A DNA stretch of 64,000 nucleotides. Origin: Allorhodopirellula solitaria. Lineage in GTDB: Bacteria > Planctomycetota > Planctomycetia > Pirellulales > Pirellulaceae. The stretch lies in contig NZ_SJPK01000004.1 of the NCBI RefSeq assembly GCF_007859855.1, positions 608,422 through 672,421 on the forward strand, read 5' to 3'. Of this stretch, positions 15,025 through 26,649 are shown one piece after another. The position numbers and the translations under genes are program-made. Below the pieces are notes generated by a model. The model had not been told where the DNA came from, did no database searches, and saw nothing but the letters and a program-made list of their open reading frames with translations. Each line of letters opens with the position of its first letter. The first letter of the stretch is position 1.

Positions 15025-18000
15025 ATGAGACATACTTTCACTGGAATCTTACTCCTCCTGGCGATACCGTGCACCGCAGCCGGACTGTCCGCAGGCGACA
15101 TCGACTTCAATCGAGACATTCGTCCGATCCTATCGGACAAGTGCTATTTCTGTCACGGACCGGACGACGAGAACCGGGAGGCGGGACTTCGCTTCGACAT
15201 CCGCGAGGAGGCGATCGACATCATCGAGGCGGGTGAGTTGGTGGACCGCATCCGCAGTGATGATCCCGACATGATCATGCCGCCTCCCCGGGCGAAAGTG
15301 CCACTGACGGAGCAGGAAAAACAGCTCCTGGAGCAGTGGATCGACGAAGGGGCGCCGTACGCTGGGCACTGGGCCTTTGAGAAACTGCCCCTGGCGGTCG
15401 ATGTGCCAGATCCTGAAGATTCGGATTGGCCGCGAGAGACGCTCGACCGATTCGTGCTATCGAAGATGAAGCAGCATGGACTATCACCGAGCAGCGATGC
15501 AGACCCTCTTCGTTGGCTGCGCCGCGTCACGATCGACCTGACCGGATTGCCTCCTACGCTCGAACAGATCCGCGCATTCGAGCAGTCGCTGCAGACCGAT
15601 CATCAACAAGCTTATGTTGATGTCGTCGACAGGCTGTTGGGTTCCACGGCGTTTGGAGAGCAGATGGCCGTCGCGTGGCTCGATGCCGCTCGTTACGCCG
15701 ACTCTTATGGCTATCAATCCGACAAGCTCAATACCCAGTGGCCGTACCGCGACTGGGTCGTCGACGCCTTCAACAACAACCTGTCATACGACCAGTTCTT
15801 AACCTGGCAGCTTGCCGGCGACCTGATGGAAAACCCGACGCGCGAACAACTGGTCGCAACAGCATTCAATCGGATCCATCGTTTGAACAATGAGGGTGGG
15901 GCGGTGTTCGAGGAGTGGCGCCTGGAAAATGTGGCCGATCGCGTGCACACATTTGGGACCGCTGTGCTTGGGCTGACGATGGAGTGTTGTCGGTGTCACG
16001 ATCACAAATACGACCCGATTCCGATGCGAGACTACTACTCGCTATCGGCTTTCTTCAATTCGATCGACGAAAGCGGTGTGTACGATCGGACGGAGAAGGT
16101 GCCGTGCCCTTCGATACTACTGCCGACGCCCGAGCAGGCGACGGCGTTGCAGGATGCCAAGACCAAGTTGGCAGAATCCGAACGTGAATACAAAGGCGCC
16201 CTTGCGGGAGCTCGAAACCGTTACCAGGAATGGGCACCGAAGCCGGACAACAATCTCACCATCCCTGATCTGCGACTCGCGTTAGCATTGGACGAGGATT
16301 TCGATAACTCGATGAAGGATGTTTACCATCCCTCCCAATCCGATCGCAGTTGGGCACAAATGCCCAGATTGTTGCCCGTCGAAAACAACCCGATTGAGCG
16401 TTTGGATCCTTCTCTTGCCGCGGATTCACGCGGTGATGTTGCCTTGCCAAGCCGGCAGGCACTTCAGCTCGACGGGGAACGCGGGATCACTACGCAGGGG
16501 ATCGAACCGTTTGACCGTTGGCTACCGATGTCGGTCGTCGTGACCTTTCGAGAAACGAGGCGGTCACCGCAGCGTAGTTTGATCGCCCATCACACCCGCG
16601 GCACGGACTGCGGATACAACGGTTGGGATTTGACCATCGAGGACGGACACCTTGAATCTCGCATGGCTCGGGTTTGGCCGGGCAACGCGATCAGTGTGCG
16701 CGCGACTCAGCGGATTCCGGTGGACCAGTGGCATCAAGTGAGTGCGACTTACGATGGCTCATCCCGAGCGGCAGGGCTGAAGCTCTTTCTCAGCGGTGAG
16801 GAGTTGGAGACGAAAGTCGTTCGCGATGAATTGAAGAAGAGATGCAACGTGAAGGTTGATCATGGCGGCGAGTTTGTGGTGGGACAGCGGTTTCGTGCTC
16901 GAGGTTTGGCTGGCGGCCTAATCGACGATGTCCGTGTGTATGACCGCGCGTTGACAGCCGTCGAGCTGACGACCCTGGCTTTCGGGCAACAACCGTCCGC
17001 CGGAGGCAAACCAAGCTTCCGCTATTATGCTTCGGCGATCGACGAAAAGACGCGTGCTGCAATGTCCAAGCTGACCGAGGCCCGCAAGGAGTTCGTGATG
17101 GCCGAAGAAGTGATGGATGAGCTCCCGATCATGAAAGAAAGCGACACCCCGAGGCTCGCTCACGTTCTAGCGAGAGGGGAGTATGATGCGCCGAAGAACA
17201 ATGACACGCTCGTTGACCGCCGAACACTTTCGGGGCTTTCAGTCGCCATGCCCGAGGGTGCTCCGCGCGATCGCCTTGGCCTCGCGCGTTGGGTGACCGA
17301 CCCGCAGCATCCGTTGACCGCGCGGGTTGCCGTCAACCGCTTCTGGGGGAGCTTCTTCACAACGCCGTTGGTCCGCACCCCGGAGAATTTCGGCTCACAA
17401 GGCGATTTGCCAACACACCCTGAGTTGCTCGATTGGCTGGCCCGAGATTTTGTCCACAACGGTTGGGACGTCAAACGATTGTGCAAGGCGATTGTGCTTT
17501 CCTCGACCTATCGACAGGACTCATCGGCAACGCCTGAGCGGCTCGCGTTCGATCCGACGAACCAGTGGCTCTCCCGCGGTCCGGCTCACCGTTTGGGCGC
17601 CGAACAGATCCGCGATCTGGCACTCGCTGCGTCGGGGTTACTGAATCCAAAATCGGGCGGACCGCCGGTCTCGCCCTATCAGCCGGGTGAGGATTTGTGG
17701 AAAGAGTCCAATGGCATGTCGCCTCCGTATCAGCAATCCGTCGGCAAGGCCTTGTATCGACGGTCGCTGTATTCGGTTTGGAAACGAACCGCTCCGTTGC
17801 CCAACATGATGGCATTCGACACAACGACGCGAGAAGTCTGCACGGTAGAGCGTTCGCGGACGAATACGCCGTTGCAGGCGCTGGTGTTACTCAACGACGT
17901 GCAATTTATCGAAGCGTCGCGGGTGCTCGCAGCAGAACTTGTCGAGATGCCCAAGAGCGACCGACTCGAAACTGCATTTCTGCGACTCACCGGTCGCTCA

Positions 18001-18204
18001 CCCGACCAGCGGGAGCAACAGATCCTTGGCGATCTGCTCGCTGAAGAAGAGGCCTATTACGCCACTCATCCGGAGGCAGCAGAGAACTTGCTGGCACTCG
18101 GCGAGGCGGTGACGAGCCCAGACGTCGACAGCGCCAAGGTTGCCGCGCTCACCAACGTCTGCCAGTCCATCCTGAATCTTGATGCCACGATCTGGAAGCG
18201 CTAG
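15025..18204 (+). CDS. PSD1/PSCyt1 domain protein (DUF1549-LamG-DUF1553)
   Basis: A 1059-aa exported planctomycete protein. The signal peptide [20 protein letters not shown] is followed by the PSCyt1 c-type heme motif CYFCHGPDD (about residue 37) and [17 protein letters not shown]1549 follows (residues about 130-390) with a second Cxx[16 protein letters not shown] LamG-like jelly-roll insert occupies about 420-660 ([16 protein letters not shown] ... [17 protein letters not shown]). DUF1553 closes the protein (about 745-1000), including [20 protein letters not shown] and [20 protein letters not shown]. These proteins are thought to act in breakdown of complex polysaccharides and always travel with DUF1501. 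The start is the ATG at 15025, directly before the signal peptide; the open frame runs on upstream into the regulator. The biochemical activity is not established. Confidence 0.88.
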   Translation: MRHTFTGILLLLAIPCTAAGLSAGDIDFNRDIRPILSDKCYFCHGPDDENREAGLRFDIREEAIDIIEAGELVDRIRSDDPDMIMPPPRAKVPLTEQEKQLLEQWIDEGAPYAGHWAFEKLPLAVDVPDPEDSDWPRETLDRFVLSKMKQHGLSPSSDADPLRWLRRVTIDLTGLPPTLEQIRAFEQSLQTDHQQAYVDVVDRLLGSTAFGEQMAVAWLDAARYADSYGYQSDKLNTQWPYRDWVVDAFNNNLSYDQFLTWQLAGDLMENPTREQLVATAFNRIHRLNNEGGAVFEEWRLENVADRVHTFGTAVLGLTMECCRCHDHKYDPIPMRDYYSLSAFFNSIDESGVYDRTEKVPCPSILLPTPEQATALQDAKTKLAESEREYKGALAGARNRYQEWAPKPDNNLTIPDLRLALALDEDFDNSMKDVYHPSQSDRSWAQMPRLLPVENNPIERLDPSLAADSRGDVALPSRQALQLDGERGITTQGIEPFDRWLPMSVVVTFRETRRSPQRSLIAHHTRGTDCGYNGWDLTIEDGHLESRMARVWPGNAISVRATQRIPVDQWHQVSATYDGSSRAAGLKLFLSGEELETKVVRDELKKRCNVKVDHGGEFVVGQRFRARGLAGGLIDDVRVYDRALTAVELTTLAFGQQPSAGGKPSFRYYASAIDEKTRAAMSKLTEARKEFVMAEEVMDELPIMKESDTPRLAHVLARGEYDAPKNNDTLVDRRTLSGLSVAMPEGAPRDRLGLARWVTDPQHPLTARVAVNRFWGSFFTTPLVRTPENFGSQGDLPTHPELLDWLARDFVHNGWDVKRLCKAIVLSSTYRQDSSATPERLAFDPTNQWLSRGPAHRLGAEQIRDLALAASGLLNPKSGGPPVSPYQPGEDLWKESNGMSPPYQQSVGKALYRRSLYSVWKRTAPLPNMMAFDTTTREVCTVERSRTNTPLQALVLLNDVQFIEASRVLAAELVEMPKSDRLETAFLRLTGRSPDQREQQILGDLLAEEEAYYATHPEAAENLLALGEAVTSPDVDSAKVAALTNVCQSILNLDATIWKR

Positions 18205-18253
18205 CCGTTTTCCACATCCCAGATCCTCGACCGCGTTTTTGCAAAGCCTCTCC

Positions 18254-19690
<1,437 letters not shown>

Positions 19691-19771
19691 TCAGCGACGC
19701 GAAACTACGCTGACCACCGGCTGTTCTCGGTCCAACCGGATTTGTCATGGGTAACTCCAGCGTGTTGGATT

Positions 19772-21181
19772 TTAGAGGTTTGGCGGTGGCGGCGCGGAAC
19801 TGGCTGGCTTTTGTTTGGGCAGCGTCCAGAGCAACAGCCCCATCCCGACCACAGCGCTGACTGCCGATCCGACGATAACACCGGTTTTGGCCGTTGTGAG
19901 TCCGTAGGCACCGAAGGCGAGACCATCGATGAACAGTGCCATGGTAAACCCGATACCGGCCAGACAGCTCCCCGATAGGAGAACCGGCCAGCTAACACCC
20001 TGAGGCAGTTCGGCCAATCCGATGCGAATTGCGATCCAGCTAAAGAGGGCAATTCCGACCGGTTTGCCCACGACGAGTCCCAGCATGACTGCGATTGCGA
20101 CGGGGTCACCGATGTTTTGCGGTTCAATGGGTACCCCGGCATTGGCGAGCGCGAAGAGCGGCATGATTACATAGGCTGCCCATGGGTGTAGTGTCATCTC
20201 GAGATATTCTAAGGGCGAAACAGTCTCACGCGTCAAACGCTGGACCTCTTGGACGATCTCGGCGCGGTGGCTGCGTTCGGCCCAGCGTCGATCGCCAAAG
20301 TCTTCTTCTCGAACGTGCAAGTAGTCGCGGAATCGCTCTGGAACCAAGACCGATTTGTCTGGGGTCATGAGGCCGAGGATCACGCCGATGAGGGTCGCAT
20401 GAACGCCGGATTCATGGAGGGCGATCCAGGCGATCGCGCCGACGGCAATGTAGGGAGGGAACCGGCGCACACCCAATCGCGACATCATGTGAACGAGAGC
20501 AATTGCGATCGCCGCCATCAGGAGGTATTGGGCATCGAGTGACTCGGTGTACCCAAGTGCGATCACCACGATCGCACCGATATCATCGACGATCGCCAGA
20601 GAGAGCAGCAGAATCCGCAGGCGATGTGGGACTCGGGGACCGAGGATCGCTAAACAGCCGACCACGAAGGCAATATCGGTGGCCATCGGGATCCCCCAAC
20701 CCCGCATTCCGGGTTCGCCGTATTGCAGGGATAGATACAACCCGGCGGGAACCAACATGCCTCCCATCGCGGCGGCGATCGGTAGTGATGCCTGTTTGAG
20801 ATTCGACAGCGCCCCATGGACCAGCTCGCGTTTGACCTCCAGACCGATGACGAAGAAAAAAATCACCATCACGCCGTCGTTGATGACATGATGAAGGCTG
20901 TGACGAAAGATCAGGTCGCCGAAACCGAGCGTGACCTCGGTTTCCCAGAACGCGAGGTAAGACTCCGACCAAGCCGAATTGGCTGCGATCAACGCAATTG
21001 CGGCACAGAGAACCAGCATGAATCCGCTGGTCGTTTGGAACTGCAAATATCGGACGAAAGGCCGCAACCATTTATCGATGGGTTGGTCAGGGAGTGGATT
21101 ATCCAAAGGATTCGTTCCATGTTTGTCATGCGGATCGGGCAAATCGAATCCAGGCTGATCTGTGATCACCGGACCTGTCAA
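19772..21181 (-). CDS. nhaA: Na+/H+ antiporter NhaA
   Basis: 469 aa, slightly longer than E. coli NhaA (388) because of polar tails. Twelve hydrophobic segments can be drawn. Family motifs include SLHHVINDGVMVIFFFVIGLEVKREL, shortened here as INDGVMVIFFFVIGLEVKRE, GWGIPMATDIAFVVGCLAIL and the ion-binding aspartate pair in SLAIVDDIGAIVVIAL. It exchanges internal Na+ or Li+ for protons at alkaline pH, fitting a marine or brackish bacterium. The start may be TTG (21181) or the GTG four codons later. It ends tail-to-tail 81 bases from the DUF1501 gene. Expected regulation by NhaR is not visible. Confidence 0.93.
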   Translation of the reverse strand: MTGPVITDQPGFDLPDPHDKHGTNPLDNPLPDQPIDKWLRPFVRYLQFQTTSGFMLVLCAAIALIAANSAWSESYLAFWETEVTLGFGDLIFRHSLHHVINDGVMVIFFFVIGLEVKRELVHGALSNLKQASLPIAAAMGGMLVPAGLYLSLQYGEPGMRGWGIPMATDIAFVVGCLAILGPRVPHRLRILLLSLAIVDDIGAIVVIALGYTESLDAQYLLMAAIAIALVHMMSRLGVRRFPPYIAVGAIAWIALHESGVHATLIGVILGLMTPDKSVLVPERFRDYLHVREEDFGDRRWAERSHRAEIVQEVQRLTRETVSPLEYLEMTLHPWAAYVIMPLFALANAGVPIEPQNIGDPVAIAVMLGLVVGKPVGIALFSWIAIRIGLAELPQGVSWPVLLSGSCLAGIGFTMALFIDGLAFGAYGLTTAKTGVIVGSAVSAVVGMGLLLWTLPKQKPASSAPPPPNL

Positions 21182-21402
21182 GTCGATGTCAGCGTGGGAA
21201 AGTCAGTGAGCCCAAGTGAGGCCGGGGATCGACACGCTAAGGCGGGCTTGTATTATGGTACCCGTGCGATCACATAGTCAGCGTCTCGTTTGAGGATTCG
21301 ACGATGCTCGTCATGCTGGAACGTCGAAGGCTGGCGAGGTACCTGCCCATTCGGTGCCGCACACTACCAAGGTCGCCATAGCTGTCACGTGGAGAAAGCT
21401 CG

Positions 21403-23388
21403 ATGATTGATTCGGTTGCTCGTATTCTCATCTGCATCGGCGCAGTGGGAATCATGCTGCCCCACGATGCGAGTGCGGCGGAGGCGGGACGGTACGCTAG
21501 TAGCGATTCGGACTCGGGCTACGATCACTGGATCGATCTCTACGACACATCGAATCGAAAGATCACGAAAGACTCCACCCTGCCTTACTCGCCTCAGAAT
21601 ACCTGTGGGCGATGTCATGACGACGAGTCCATCTCTCATGGTTGGCATTTCAATGCCTTTGCACTCGAGAGTCAGCAGGGACGCCCCAGCGAACCTTGGA
21701 TCTGGACGGATTCCCGGACCGGCACACAGCTTCCGATGTCCTATCGCGAGCAACCCGAATCGCGAAAGAGCATGTTCGATCCGCGCGAGGTTGGACTGAC
21801 GCCGTGGCAGATGACCATGAAGTTCGGCGCACGATTCCCGGGAGGCGGGTTCGGCACCGCCGACCAGTCCACCGAAAAGAAGAAGACTGCGGCTGACAAC
21901 GAAACGACCGAGAGCGATGCAACCGCAGACGCCCTCTCGCCCCGCTGGGCGTTGACGGGTTCGCTCGAGATTGACTGCATGGCCTGCCATGCGACCTCGA
22001 GCCAATACGACTTCGAGTCGCGTCGTCATCAGATCGAAGACGAAAATTTTGCCTGGGCGCCGACCGCCGCGTTGCATCTCGCCACCGTCGATGGGCGGGT
22101 GTCTCGAATCCGAGAGGGTTCCGATCCCGAAGATGAGAAAACGCAAGCTGCAGTGCCTCAGGTCAGCTACGATGCGTCCCGATTCTCACCCGACGGGAAG
22201 GTATTCTTCGATCTCGTCCGCGAACCCGAAAACAATGCCTGCTACCAATGCCATAGTACGGTGCAGGTCAACGAGGAGGGGATCGAGCCCCGGTGGATTC
22301 ATGACGACGACGTACACCTGCGTGCGGGCATGCAATGTGTTGATTGCCACCGGAACGGGATCGATCACGACATCGTGCGAGGTTTCTCGGGCCAGACGCA
22401 CGCGGATGATTTTTCGATCGGCACGCTGTCCTGCCGCGGTTGTCATCTCGGTGACGAATCCTCCGCTGCCGATGACGACCCAATGTCTCATGAACTCACC
22501 CGGCGGGCGGGACGACTCGGATCGCCCAAGCCGGTTCATGCGGGATTGCCGCCGGTGCACTTTGAACGACTCGCTTGCACCGCCTGCCACTCAGGTCCCG
22601 TCCCGCGAGAGGAGGCGACTCGCCTGATGACCTCGCTCGCCCACGCTTTGGGGGCGAAAGAGCGACGGGCTGGTGACGAACCTCCGCAAATTCTCGGTCC
22701 CGTTTACGCCAAACTCGACGACGGGAAGATCTATCCGCACAAGGTGACCTGGCCCGCGTTTTGGGGGATTCGTGAAGAGGGTGCCATCACGCCGCTGAAC
22801 CCCGACGACGTTTACACCTGGACGCGTCGACCGCTGCGAGTTCGCAAGAATCTGAAAGAGGAACTCGCCAGCGATCCGGAAAAGTTCAACGAGAAGGTCG
22901 CCGAGGCGCTCGCTGCGATCGAGGAGGAAACGGGCGCGGATCAAGCTGTGTACGTGTCATCAGGAAAGGTCTACGCCCGGGACACCGACGAGAGCGGCAA
23001 CGAATCGCTGGAGGTGCTCGAAGACGATTTTGATGAGGCGAAGATGGTGGCATGGCCAATCGCCCACAATGTACGCCCCGCTGGTTGGTCCCTGGGCGTC
23101 GATGGCTGTGTTGAATGCCATTCCAGCGACGCTCCGATTTTCGCCTCGACGGTCACTCCACTGGGGCCGGCTCCGCTGCAAGCCGAACCGGTCACGATGG
23201 CTAGCTTGCAAGGACTGGACGCGTTTGAGCGGGCGAGATGGAACGAATTGTTTGCCGGGCGATCGAGCTTCAAGGTTCTCGTCGCTGTGTCGCTCGCTGT
23301 GGTATTGGCTATCCTGCTGATCGGACTTGCGTCGGTCGCGACCAAGTTGACCCGCCACCATGGCATCGAAGCGGAGAAAGGATCATGA
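21403..23388 (+). CDS. Membrane-anchored seven-heme cytochrome c
   Basis: 661 aa with a signal peptide (IGAVGIMLPHDASAA) and seven CxxCH motifs: CGRCH (68), CMACH (192), CYQCH (280), CVDCH (312), CRGCH (344), CTACH (392) and CVECH (569). Additional histidines could serve as distal ligands, for example SHGWHFNAF next to the first heme. A C-terminal transmembrane helix (KVLVAVSLAVVLAILLIGLA) anchors it, so the hemes face the periplasm. The spacing does not match octaheme nitrite or tetrathionate reductases or NrfA that I know. The ATG has a GGAG Shine-Dalgarno eight bases upstream. The next gene overlaps its stop (ATGA) and encodes a histidine-bearing membrane protein, presumably its partner. 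Electron donor and acceptor are unknown. Confidence 0.85.
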   Translation: MIDSVARILICIGAVGIMLPHDASAAEAGRYASSDSDSGYDHWIDLYDTSNRKITKDSTLPYSPQNTCGRCHDDESISHGWHFNAFALESQQGRPSEPWIWTDSRTGTQLPMSYREQPESRKSMFDPREVGLTPWQMTMKFGARFPGGGFGTADQSTEKKKTAADNETTESDATADALSPRWALTGSLEIDCMACHATSSQYDFESRRHQIEDENFAWAPTAALHLATVDGRVSRIREGSDPEDEKTQAAVPQVSYDASRFSPDGKVFFDLVREPENNACYQCHSTVQVNEEGIEPRWIHDDDVHLRAGMQCVDCHRNGIDHDIVRGFSGQTHADDFSIGTLSCRGCHLGDESSAADDDPMSHELTRRAGRLGSPKPVHAGLPPVHFERLACTACHSGPVPREEATRLMTSLAHALGAKERRAGDEPPQILGPVYAKLDDGKIYPHKVTWPAFWGIREEGAITPLNPDDVYTWTRRPLRVRKNLKEELASDPEKFNEKVAEALAAIEEETGADQAVYVSSGKVYARDTDESGNESLEVLEDDFDEAKMVAWPIAHNVRPAGWSLGVDGCVECHSSDAPIFASTVTPLGPAPLQAEPVTMASLQGLDAFERARWNELFAGRSSFKVLVAVSLAVVLAILLIGLASVATKLTRHHGIEAEKGS

Positions 23389-23816
23389 AAAGAGTCATCC
23401 GAATTTTGTTAGGTTGGGCGCTGCTGGTGCTTGTGGCCGCCCTGTTGGTCACTTCACTCGGCCCCCATCCGCTGCACGGCAACACCCTGATGGCCCATAT
23501 GCTTGCCAGCGGAGCATTCGTTGCCGTGTTGCCTCTGTTCGCGATCGCCTGGCTGTGGCCGATGAGTGACCCAGCCAAGCGTGTGGTACTCACGCGTGTG
23601 GGATACTGGACCTTGCTCCTGACCGGTTTCCTCACCACGGTGACCATGTTCCTTTCCATGCTGCCCATGGCGGGAACCGAAACCCTGCATGAGCTGATCG
23701 GTCTCCACGGTAGTGCGGGCTACGCAATGGCTGCCGCCGCCGTCATCTTTTCGCTCGGTTGGCTCTATGCCATCAAACGCGGTACCCCCCGCCGTGTCCC
23801 CAACGACAACGCGTAA
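23385..23816 (+). CDS. Small four-helix membrane protein, possible b-type heme subunit
   Basis: 143 aa, four predicted transmembrane helices. Histidines lie in the loops or at helix ends: H28, H31 and H38 in GPHPLHGNTLMAH, and H102 and H108 in LHELIGLHG. Pairs of histidines on neighbouring helices are how small cytochrome b proteins hold heme, so a membrane cytochrome b passing quinol electrons to the seven-heme cytochrome is a reasonable inference. I cannot name a family. Its ATG overlaps the stop of the cytochrome gene, so the two are made together and probably form one complex. Confidence 0.7.
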   Translation: MKRVIRILLGWALLVLVAALLVTSLGPHPLHGNTLMAHMLASGAFVAVLPLFAIAWLWPMSDPAKRVVLTRVGYWTLLLTGFLTTVTMFLSMLPMAGTETLHELIGLHGSAGYAMAAAAVIFSLGWLYAIKRGTPRRVPNDNA

Positions 23817-23964
23817 CGCCGAGCAGCTTTCGTCACAGCCGTGCTGCTATAATTTTGCATCCGCCGCCCGCTCGAGCGTGTTTGCAACGCTCGGCGTCTC
23901 CTCCGGTCGGATAGAATGATTGCCATCACACGCTTTCCTACCTTGAATGACGGACGACAAGCCC

Positions 23965-24717
23965 ATGCGAATGACTGTTCCATCCTTACTTCTGCTCGCG
24001 ATTGCCGCAGGTTTTCAATCGGTTTCCGCCGCCGAGGAGGATGCCGCCCCGACCACGCAGCCGGCAAGCTCCGCCGTTCGTGCCGCGGTCGATGACACGG
24101 GGCCCGGTTGGCGTTCTCTGACGGAATCGGATTTTGCGGCCGTCAATAGCGCTCCCGATACGTGGTCGTGGAAGGACGGGGTGCTGCACTGCACGGGGCG
24201 TCCGGTCAGCGTCCTGCGGACCCGGGAACCAGTCAAGAACTTTGAACTGGTCGTCGAGTGGATGCATGAGCGAGCGGCGGGAAATTCAGGAGTTTTCGTC
24301 TGGACCACCCCCGAATCGATCGAAAAGCTAACCGAGAGTGGAGAGCCAGGATTGCCTGCGGGTATTGAAGTTCAAATTTTGGATCATGGGTACACTGACA
24401 TGGTCGCCTCGCGTGGCCAGAAAACAGATTGGTTTGGAACCAACGGCGATGTCTTCGCCGTACGAGTCCAAATGACTCCCTTCCCCCCGCTGTCGCCCAA
24501 CGGCAGTCGCAGCTTCCCTCGGAAACACCTCGCCAAGGGGCACGGGAACTGGAACCAGTACTACGTCCGAGCCATCAACGGCGAGGTCCGGTTGTGGGTT
24601 AATGGTGAAGAAGTCTCCGGCGGCACCGACATCGATCCGGCTCAAGGCTACCTATGCCTGGAAAGTGAAGGGTCACCGATCCAATTCCGTAAGCTACGAA
24701 TTCGCGAACTGCCTTAA
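23965..24717 (+). CDS. DUF1080 (3-keto-disaccharide hydrolase-like) secreted protein
   Basis: 250 aa with a signal peptide (MTVPSLLLLAIAAGFQSVSA) and one DUF1080 jelly-roll domain: WRSLTESDF, WSWKDGVLHCTG, NFELVVEWMHERAAGNSGVF, GIEVQILDHGYTD and the ending GYLCLESEGSPIQFRKLRIR are all characteristic. The fold is concanavalin-like and many planctomycete paralogues exist; some members hydrolyse 3-keto-glycosides, but the substrate here cannot be told. Start ATGs exist at 23947, 23965 and 23971; 23965 places the signal peptide best. No clear operon partner. Confidence 0.88.
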   Translation: MRMTVPSLLLLAIAAGFQSVSAAEEDAAPTTQPASSAVRAAVDDTGPGWRSLTESDFAAVNSAPDTWSWKDGVLHCTGRPVSVLRTREPVKNFELVVEWMHERAAGNSGVFVWTTPESIEKLTESGEPGLPAGIEVQILDHGYTDMVASRGQKTDWFGTNGDVFAVRVQMTPFPPLSPNGSRSFPRKHLAKGHGNWNQYYVRAINGEVRLWVNGEEVSGGTDIDPAQGYLCLESEGSPIQFRKLRIRELP

Positions 24718-24740
24718 GCATGGACCGATGCGCGGCAACG

Positions 24741-25703
24741 TCAAAGGACGGGAGCCGCGCCGCTGGGCTCTTCAGCCGTCGTCGACCTCGCTGCCTCTAG
24801 CGCACGCAGCGCTTCGAATTCTTGCCGGAGCGTCTGCGTGGACATCGAATCGTTGTGGTATAGCCCAGGTACTTCGATCCATGTCTTGTGGGGAGTGGTC
24901 AATGAATCAAAGAGGGCGCGGCCGTTTTTCATCGGGACGATCTGGTCGGGGGTACCATGGACGGAGACCACGTTTCCCGAAAAACCTCGTAATCGGATGC
25001 TGCTGTTGAAAGGGTTGCTCATTAGCCACCGCACCGGCAGCCAAAAGTACTGCTCCGCGCCAATCTCCATGGCACTGTCAAAGGTCCGGTCGAGGATTAG
25101 GGACTGGGGTGGAGCGTCCATCGCCTCCACGAGGCCAGCGGCGATCCCTCCGCCGAGCGATCGACCGTAGATCGTAATCTCCTCAGGTGCCACATCGGTC
25201 ACCTTGGACAGAGCGCGGACCGACGACAGGGCATCGTCGATCACGCTGGCTTCCGTCGGCGTGAACCCGTCAGGCTGGAATCCGCGGTATTCCGCGGTCA
25301 GCACGGTCGCGTTGGCGACGTGAGAGAGTTGCTCTGTCCATCCATCCAATTCGGTCGCCCGGATTTCATTGCCGTGCAAAAACAAAATCACACGATCCGG
25401 ATTCTTGCGAACGAGAATGCGACCGAGCAGTTCGCTGCCGTCCACAGCCTCATAGGCGAGTGTCGTGACGGAATCCTGGATCGGCTGTTCCGATGAGTAC
25501 CGATCGGCCGTCGCCTGTGGCGCTGCCTCGAGAAACGCTCCGGGAAAGACCAGTCGTGTTTCCATGTATACCAAGGTCACGCAGATCGCCGCGTATCCAA
25601 TCAGGATGAGAACCAGCAAACGCAGGCCTCGCCGACGAAGCGCGGGTGGTCGCGGCCGGGTAGGCTGGATCGGACCGGGGGTCGGATCAGCTTCATTTTC
25701 CAT
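24741..25703 (-). CDS. Membrane-anchored alpha/beta hydrolase
   Basis: 320 aa. A basic N-terminus is followed by a transmembrane anchor (LLVLILIGYAAICVTLVYM), then an alpha/beta hydrolase domain of the YfhR/BEM46 type: RVILFLHGNEIRA (oxyanion region), nucleophile elbow IYGRSLGGGIAAG, the Asp region VVSVHGTPDQIVPM and the His in GLYHNDSM. The catalytic domain faces the periplasm. The substrate is unknown. It lies convergent to the DUF1080 gene and 55 bases downstream of another hydrolase on the same strand, so a shared transcript with that gene and FloA is possible. Confidence 0.83.
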   Translation of the reverse strand: MENEADPTPGPIQPTRPRPPALRRRGLRLLVLILIGYAAICVTLVYMETRLVFPGAFLEAAPQATADRYSSEQPIQDSVTTLAYEAVDGSELLGRILVRKNPDRVILFLHGNEIRATELDGWTEQLSHVANATVLTAEYRGFQPDGFTPTEASVIDDALSSVRALSKVTDVAPEEITIYGRSLGGGIAAGLVEAMDAPPQSLILDRTFDSAMEIGAEQYFWLPVRWLMSNPFNSSIRLRGFSGNVVSVHGTPDQIVPMKNGRALFDSLTTPHKTWIEVPGLYHNDSMSTQTLRQEFEALRALEAARSTTAEEPSGAAPVL

Positions 25704-25758
25704 GTTCGATTCCTTTCTGAAGAGATTGTCTCACGCCCCACCTCGGCAGCTCTCGCCG

Positions 25759-26649
25759 TCAGCGGTCTGTGGCGTAACGATGCAGAAACGCGGCGCTCAT
25801 CTGGGTGATCAACTCCGCGTCGGCGGGATTTTTGATCAACAGGTGATCGGCACCGCTGAGCGTAATCAAGCTGCAGCCCGGTAAACCCTTCTCATCTTCG
25901 ATCAAGCCGGAAATTCGTAGGGCGTGGTCGTAGCCGAGTGTTTGATCGACAGGGGAATGAAAGGCGAGCACCTGAGAGCGGATCCGATTGAGGTGATCAG
26001 CCAGCGAATGGCTGCGGAAATCAGCCAGCATTTCGCGGCAGATGGTCCACGTCATTCCACCGATCACGACGTCCCCCCGCCCCTGGCTCTCGATCTCGGG
26101 GTTCATCCGCTCCAACAGATCGGCGAGATGCTTGGTGTCGCTCGGGGCCGCGATGCTGATGACGGCTTTGAGTTGGAGGCGGAGTTCCTCGGGGAGTGAT
26201 ATGCCTGATGGAATCGGCATCCCGGCGGCTGTTGCGAGTGAAGCGGCCCCACCGAAGCTGTGTCCGATCAACGCGCTGACCGGCCCGAGTGACTCGTCTG
26301 CGAAGCGAATCGCGGCAGCGAGATCGGCGAGATTGGTGGAGAAGTTTGTTTGGGAGAAGTCGCCCTCACTGCCACCGAGACCAGTCATGTCAAACCGTAG
26401 GACCGTGATCCCACGTTCGGCCAAGCCGCGAGAAATCCGGGTGATCGCCTTGAGGTCTTTATTGCAGGTAAAACAATGGCTGAAGACCGCCACGGGATAG
26501 GGCAGCGGTGCGGGCTCGGAGCCCTGTTCGTCTACCGGCGTAGGGCGATCGACAATTCCGGCGAGGGCGAATCCATTGCCACCCTCGAAGCGAACTCGAT
26601 TGGAGCGGCGTTGAAAGCCGCCGATGTGGTTGGCGTCCCTTCCACTCAC
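25759..26649 (-). CDS. Alpha/beta hydrolase of the OsmC-associated type
   Basis: 296 aa. The segment [20 protein letters not shown] followed by [19 protein letters not shown] is characteristic of hydrolases that in many bacteria are fused to a C-terminal OsmC peroxiredoxin-like domain; here the OsmC part is absent and the protein ends after the catalytic histidine ([11 protein letters not shown]). Nucleophile elbow: [10 protein letters not shown]. The start is GTG at 26649, overlapping the FloA stop codon (GTGA), so translation is coupled. Cytoplasmic. Substrate unknown. Confidence 0.8.
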   Translation of the reverse strand: MSGRDANHIGGFQRRSNRVRFEGGNGFALAGIVDRPTPVDEQGSEPAPLPYPVAVFSHCFTCNKDLKAITRISRGLAERGITVLRFDMTGLGGSEGDFSQTNFSTNLADLAAAIRFADESLGPVSALIGHSFGGAASLATAAGMPIPSGISLPEELRLQLKAVISIAAPSDTKHLADLLERMNPEIESQGRGDVVIGGMTWTICREMLADFRSHSLADHLNRIRSQVLAFHSPVDQTLGYDHALRISGLIEDEKGLPGCSLITLSGADHLLIKNPADAELITQMSAAFLHRYATDR

